A stretch of DNA of 8,464 nt from Gammaproteobacteria bacterium. GTDB lineage: Bacteria; Pseudomonadota; Gammaproteobacteria; S012-40. The stretch spans positions 1-8,464 of the forward strand of contig WFVN01000181.1 of assembly GCA_015491615.1 (NCBI GenBank), in the 5' to 3' direction. The number at the start of each line of letters is the position of its first letter. The stretch's first letter is position 1. The notes under the pieces were generated by a model that saw nothing but the letters and a program-made list of their open reading frames with translations, had not been told where the DNA came from and did no database searches. Made by a program: the position numbers and the translations under genes. Shown one piece after another: positions 7,226 to 8,464 of this stretch.

Positions 7226-7455
7226 TGGGCACCGCCCACTTCGATGACGATGCGCAATTCGTCGCCGCGGTCCTCGATCTCCACCACCCGGTGGCCGTTG
7301 ATACGGCACCAAGCGGGGATGTCCGCCTTCGCCCCCGGGTCGCTGCACAACACCTCCAGGATGTCGCCCGGGGCCAGATCCTTGACCTTGTCCTGGGTGC
7401 GGATCACCGGCATGGGGCAGAGCAGACGGCGGGCGTCCAGTCGATGTCGGCTCAT
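7222..7455 (-). CDS. TusA-family sulfur carrier protein
   Basis: A 77-residue protein of the TusA/SirA/YedF family: small cytosolic two-layer proteins that carry persulfide sulfur on a cysteine. The family pattern is clear: LDARRLLCPMPV, with the CPxP cysteine C13, then the LAPGDILEVLCSDPGAKADIPAW core (28-49) and a terminal beta strand. It has extra cysteines, C37 and C50, that the minimal fold does not need. TusA relays sulfur to thiouridine enzymes in E. coli and also feeds sulfur oxidation in some bacteria. Here it overlaps the upstream PP-loop gene by ATGA and the transporter by GTGA, which suggests co-translation and service as sulfur donor to the PP-loop enzyme. It could instead belong to the YedF side of the family. 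Confidence 0.9.
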   Translation of the reverse strand: MSRHRLDARRLLCPMPVIRTQDKVKDLAPGDILEVLCSDPGAKADIPAWCRINGHRVVEIEDRGDELRIVIEVGGAQ

Positions 7456-8464
7456 ACGTACCAGTCCTCCGGTATGGCGTGGGCGGGGAGGGGAGCCACC
7501 TCCAGGTGGCGGGTCTGTCCGTCGCGGTCCACCACCGCCACCGTCACCCGCTCGGCGTTGCGCCCTTTGCTGAAACGGGCGGTGATGCGCGCCGCCAGTT
7601 CCAGGTCCTCCTCCGTGGGACGGCCGTCGAGGAGCACCAGGGGGCCGGTGTGGCTCTCCGGGTAGAGGTGGACGAACTGCTTGCGGTAGCCCTCCAGGAA
7701 GCGGTTCTCCCCTTCCTCGCGCCCGACGATGAGCTTGAAGCGCTCGTTGGGGCGGATATGGCGCCCCACCTTGAGGAGCATGACGTCGTCCAGTTCGTAG
7801 TCCCGCTCGCCGCGCGCCTGCCACAGGTCCACCAGCCGGCGCGAGTAGGTCTCGTCGGTGAGGAAGCAGCAGCCGCCGGCGGGCTGGGCGTAGTCCTCGA
7901 TACCGAACCGGCGCGCCAGCTCCATCTGCCGCTTGCGCGAGCGGCCAGAGATGTCCAGCAGGCGCTCCCGGTCCACCCAGCCTTCCCGCTCGGGGAGGGT
8001 GGGTGGCAGAAGCTTGGCGCACAGGGGCCGCAGGAGACGGTCGTGGGCACCGGACTCGCGCGCCACCACCGGCATGGTGTCGCGCCGCTGGGACATGGGC
8101 CGCTGCCCCACCACCTCGCCGGTGATGATGAAATCGAAGCCGTTCTCCTCCATCCACTGGTGGGCCTTCCTGACCATGAAGCCCTTGCAGTCCAGGCAGG
8201 GGTTCATGTTGGCCCCGTAGCCGTGTTTGGGATTGAGGAGGACGTCTTTGTATTCCTCCACCACGTCGATGATGTGCAGCTTGATGCCCAGCTGCTCGGC
8301 CACCCACAGGGCGTTGTTGCGCTTGGGTTTGGCCTTATCCTTCTTGCGGATGGCGTGGGTATGGCCCTCCACGCAGAATCCCGTGAAGAAGTTGATGCCC
8401 TCCACGTGGATGCCCTGCTCCTGGATCAGGCGGGCGGCGAGCATGGAATCCAGCCCCCCGGAGA
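7452..8464 (-). CDS. PP-loop ATPase, probable tRNA thiouridine synthetase with NFACT-R-like RNA-binding C-terminus (5' end outside window)
   Basis: The visible 336 residues begin inside the PP-loop motif SGGLDS (visible residues 1-6), the pyrophosphate-binding loop of ATP pyrophosphatases such as MnmA, ThiI and TtcA, which adenylate tRNA bases before sulfur transfer. NPCLDCK (87-93) holds a CxxC pair, C89/C92. GEVVGQRPMSQ (115-125) matches the second nucleotide-pocket region of the thiouridylase group, and GGCCF (196-200) offers two more cysteines. The C-terminal 115 residues (DDVMLLKVGRHIR onward) resemble the NFACT-R type RNA-binding domain reported fused to such enzymes; I recall this rather than searched it. 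Only a few N-terminal residues should be missing. Database names often call this group a 5-methylaminomethyl-2-thiouridylate methyltransferase, which is probably a misnomer. The exact tRNA target is unknown. Confidence 0.82.
   Translation of the reverse strand, partial: SGGLDSMLAARLIQEQGIHVEGINFFTGFCVEGHTHAIRKKDKAKPKRNNALWVAEQLGIKLHIIDVVEEYKDVLLNPKHGYGANMNPCLDCKGFMVRKAHQWMEENGFDFIITGEVVGQRPMSQRRDTMPVVARESGAHDRLLRPLCAKLLPPTLPEREGWVDRERLLDISGRSRKRQMELARRFGIEDYAQPAGGCCFLTDETYSRRLVDLWQARGERDYELDDVMLLKVGRHIRPNERFKLIVGREEGENRFLEGYRKQFVHLYPESHTGPLVLLDGRPTEEDLELAARITARFSKGRNAERVTVAVVDRDGQTRHLEVAPLPAHAIPEDWYV

Noticed and set aside
7226..7348. 41-residue N-terminal extension of the CDF transporter from ATG 7348
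   Set aside because: It lies wholly inside tusA in another frame and is Arg/Gly/Pro-rich; the GTG at 7225 overlaps the tusA stop in the same way as the preceding gene pair.
6083..7573. 496-codon open frame on the + strand opposite the transporter and tusA
   Set aside because: It is a shadow of two clear genes, with Gln/His/Gly-rich composition and no domain.

Overview
The window looks like a high-GC proteobacterial chromosome, most likely from a gammaproteobacterium. The evidence is a glnA / DUF4124 / ntrB / ntrC cluster with sigma-54 (RpoN) and NtrC-type regulatory DNA, a 469-residue glutamine synthetase carrying the adenylylation tyrosine, a TrmL-type tRNA methyltransferase gene, and TusA-type sulfur-carrier chemistry. 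The genus cannot be fixed from the sequence. The TusA/PP-loop pair would suit a sulfur-metabolising lineage, but that is inference. No tRNA, rRNA, CRISPR array, insertion sequence or phage gene was seen. Coding density is very high and no gene-free stretch exceeds 300 bases.

Left end (1-1245): the start of a trmL gene runs leftward off the window, diverging across 73 bp from pyrD, a class 1B dihydroorotate dehydrogenase on the + strand. The trmL copy lacks exactly ten residues of SPOUT motif 1, between what would have been two Asn-Thr-Gly repeats.

Centre (1247-6080): a nitrogen-regulation block, all on the - strand, read in the order glnA, DUF4124 protein, ntrB, ntrC. glnA has a sigma-54 promoter, two upstream NtrC-type sites about 31 bp apart and a strong intrinsic terminator. 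A further near-perfect NtrC site sits between the DUF4124 gene and ntrB, about 98 bp upstream of a sigma-54-like element whose predicted transcript would begin almost exactly at an ntrB ATG. ntrB and ntrC overlap by 11 nt. ntrC ends tail to tail with pyrD, with one base between the stop codons. NtrB senses nitrogen status (through PII in known systems) and phosphorylates NtrC, which with sigma-54 activates glnA.

Right end (6068-8464): a compact - strand operon with 4-nt stop/start overlaps. In transcription order it holds a PP-loop ATPase with a probable RNA-binding C-terminal domain (5' end outside the window), a TusA-family sulfur carrier, and a cation diffusion facilitator with an apparently duplicated C-terminal cytoplasmic domain. 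The first two genes read naturally as a tRNA-thiolation module; the role of the metal transporter beside them is unexplained. The transporter's 3' end overlaps one of the NtrC-type sites upstream of glnA.
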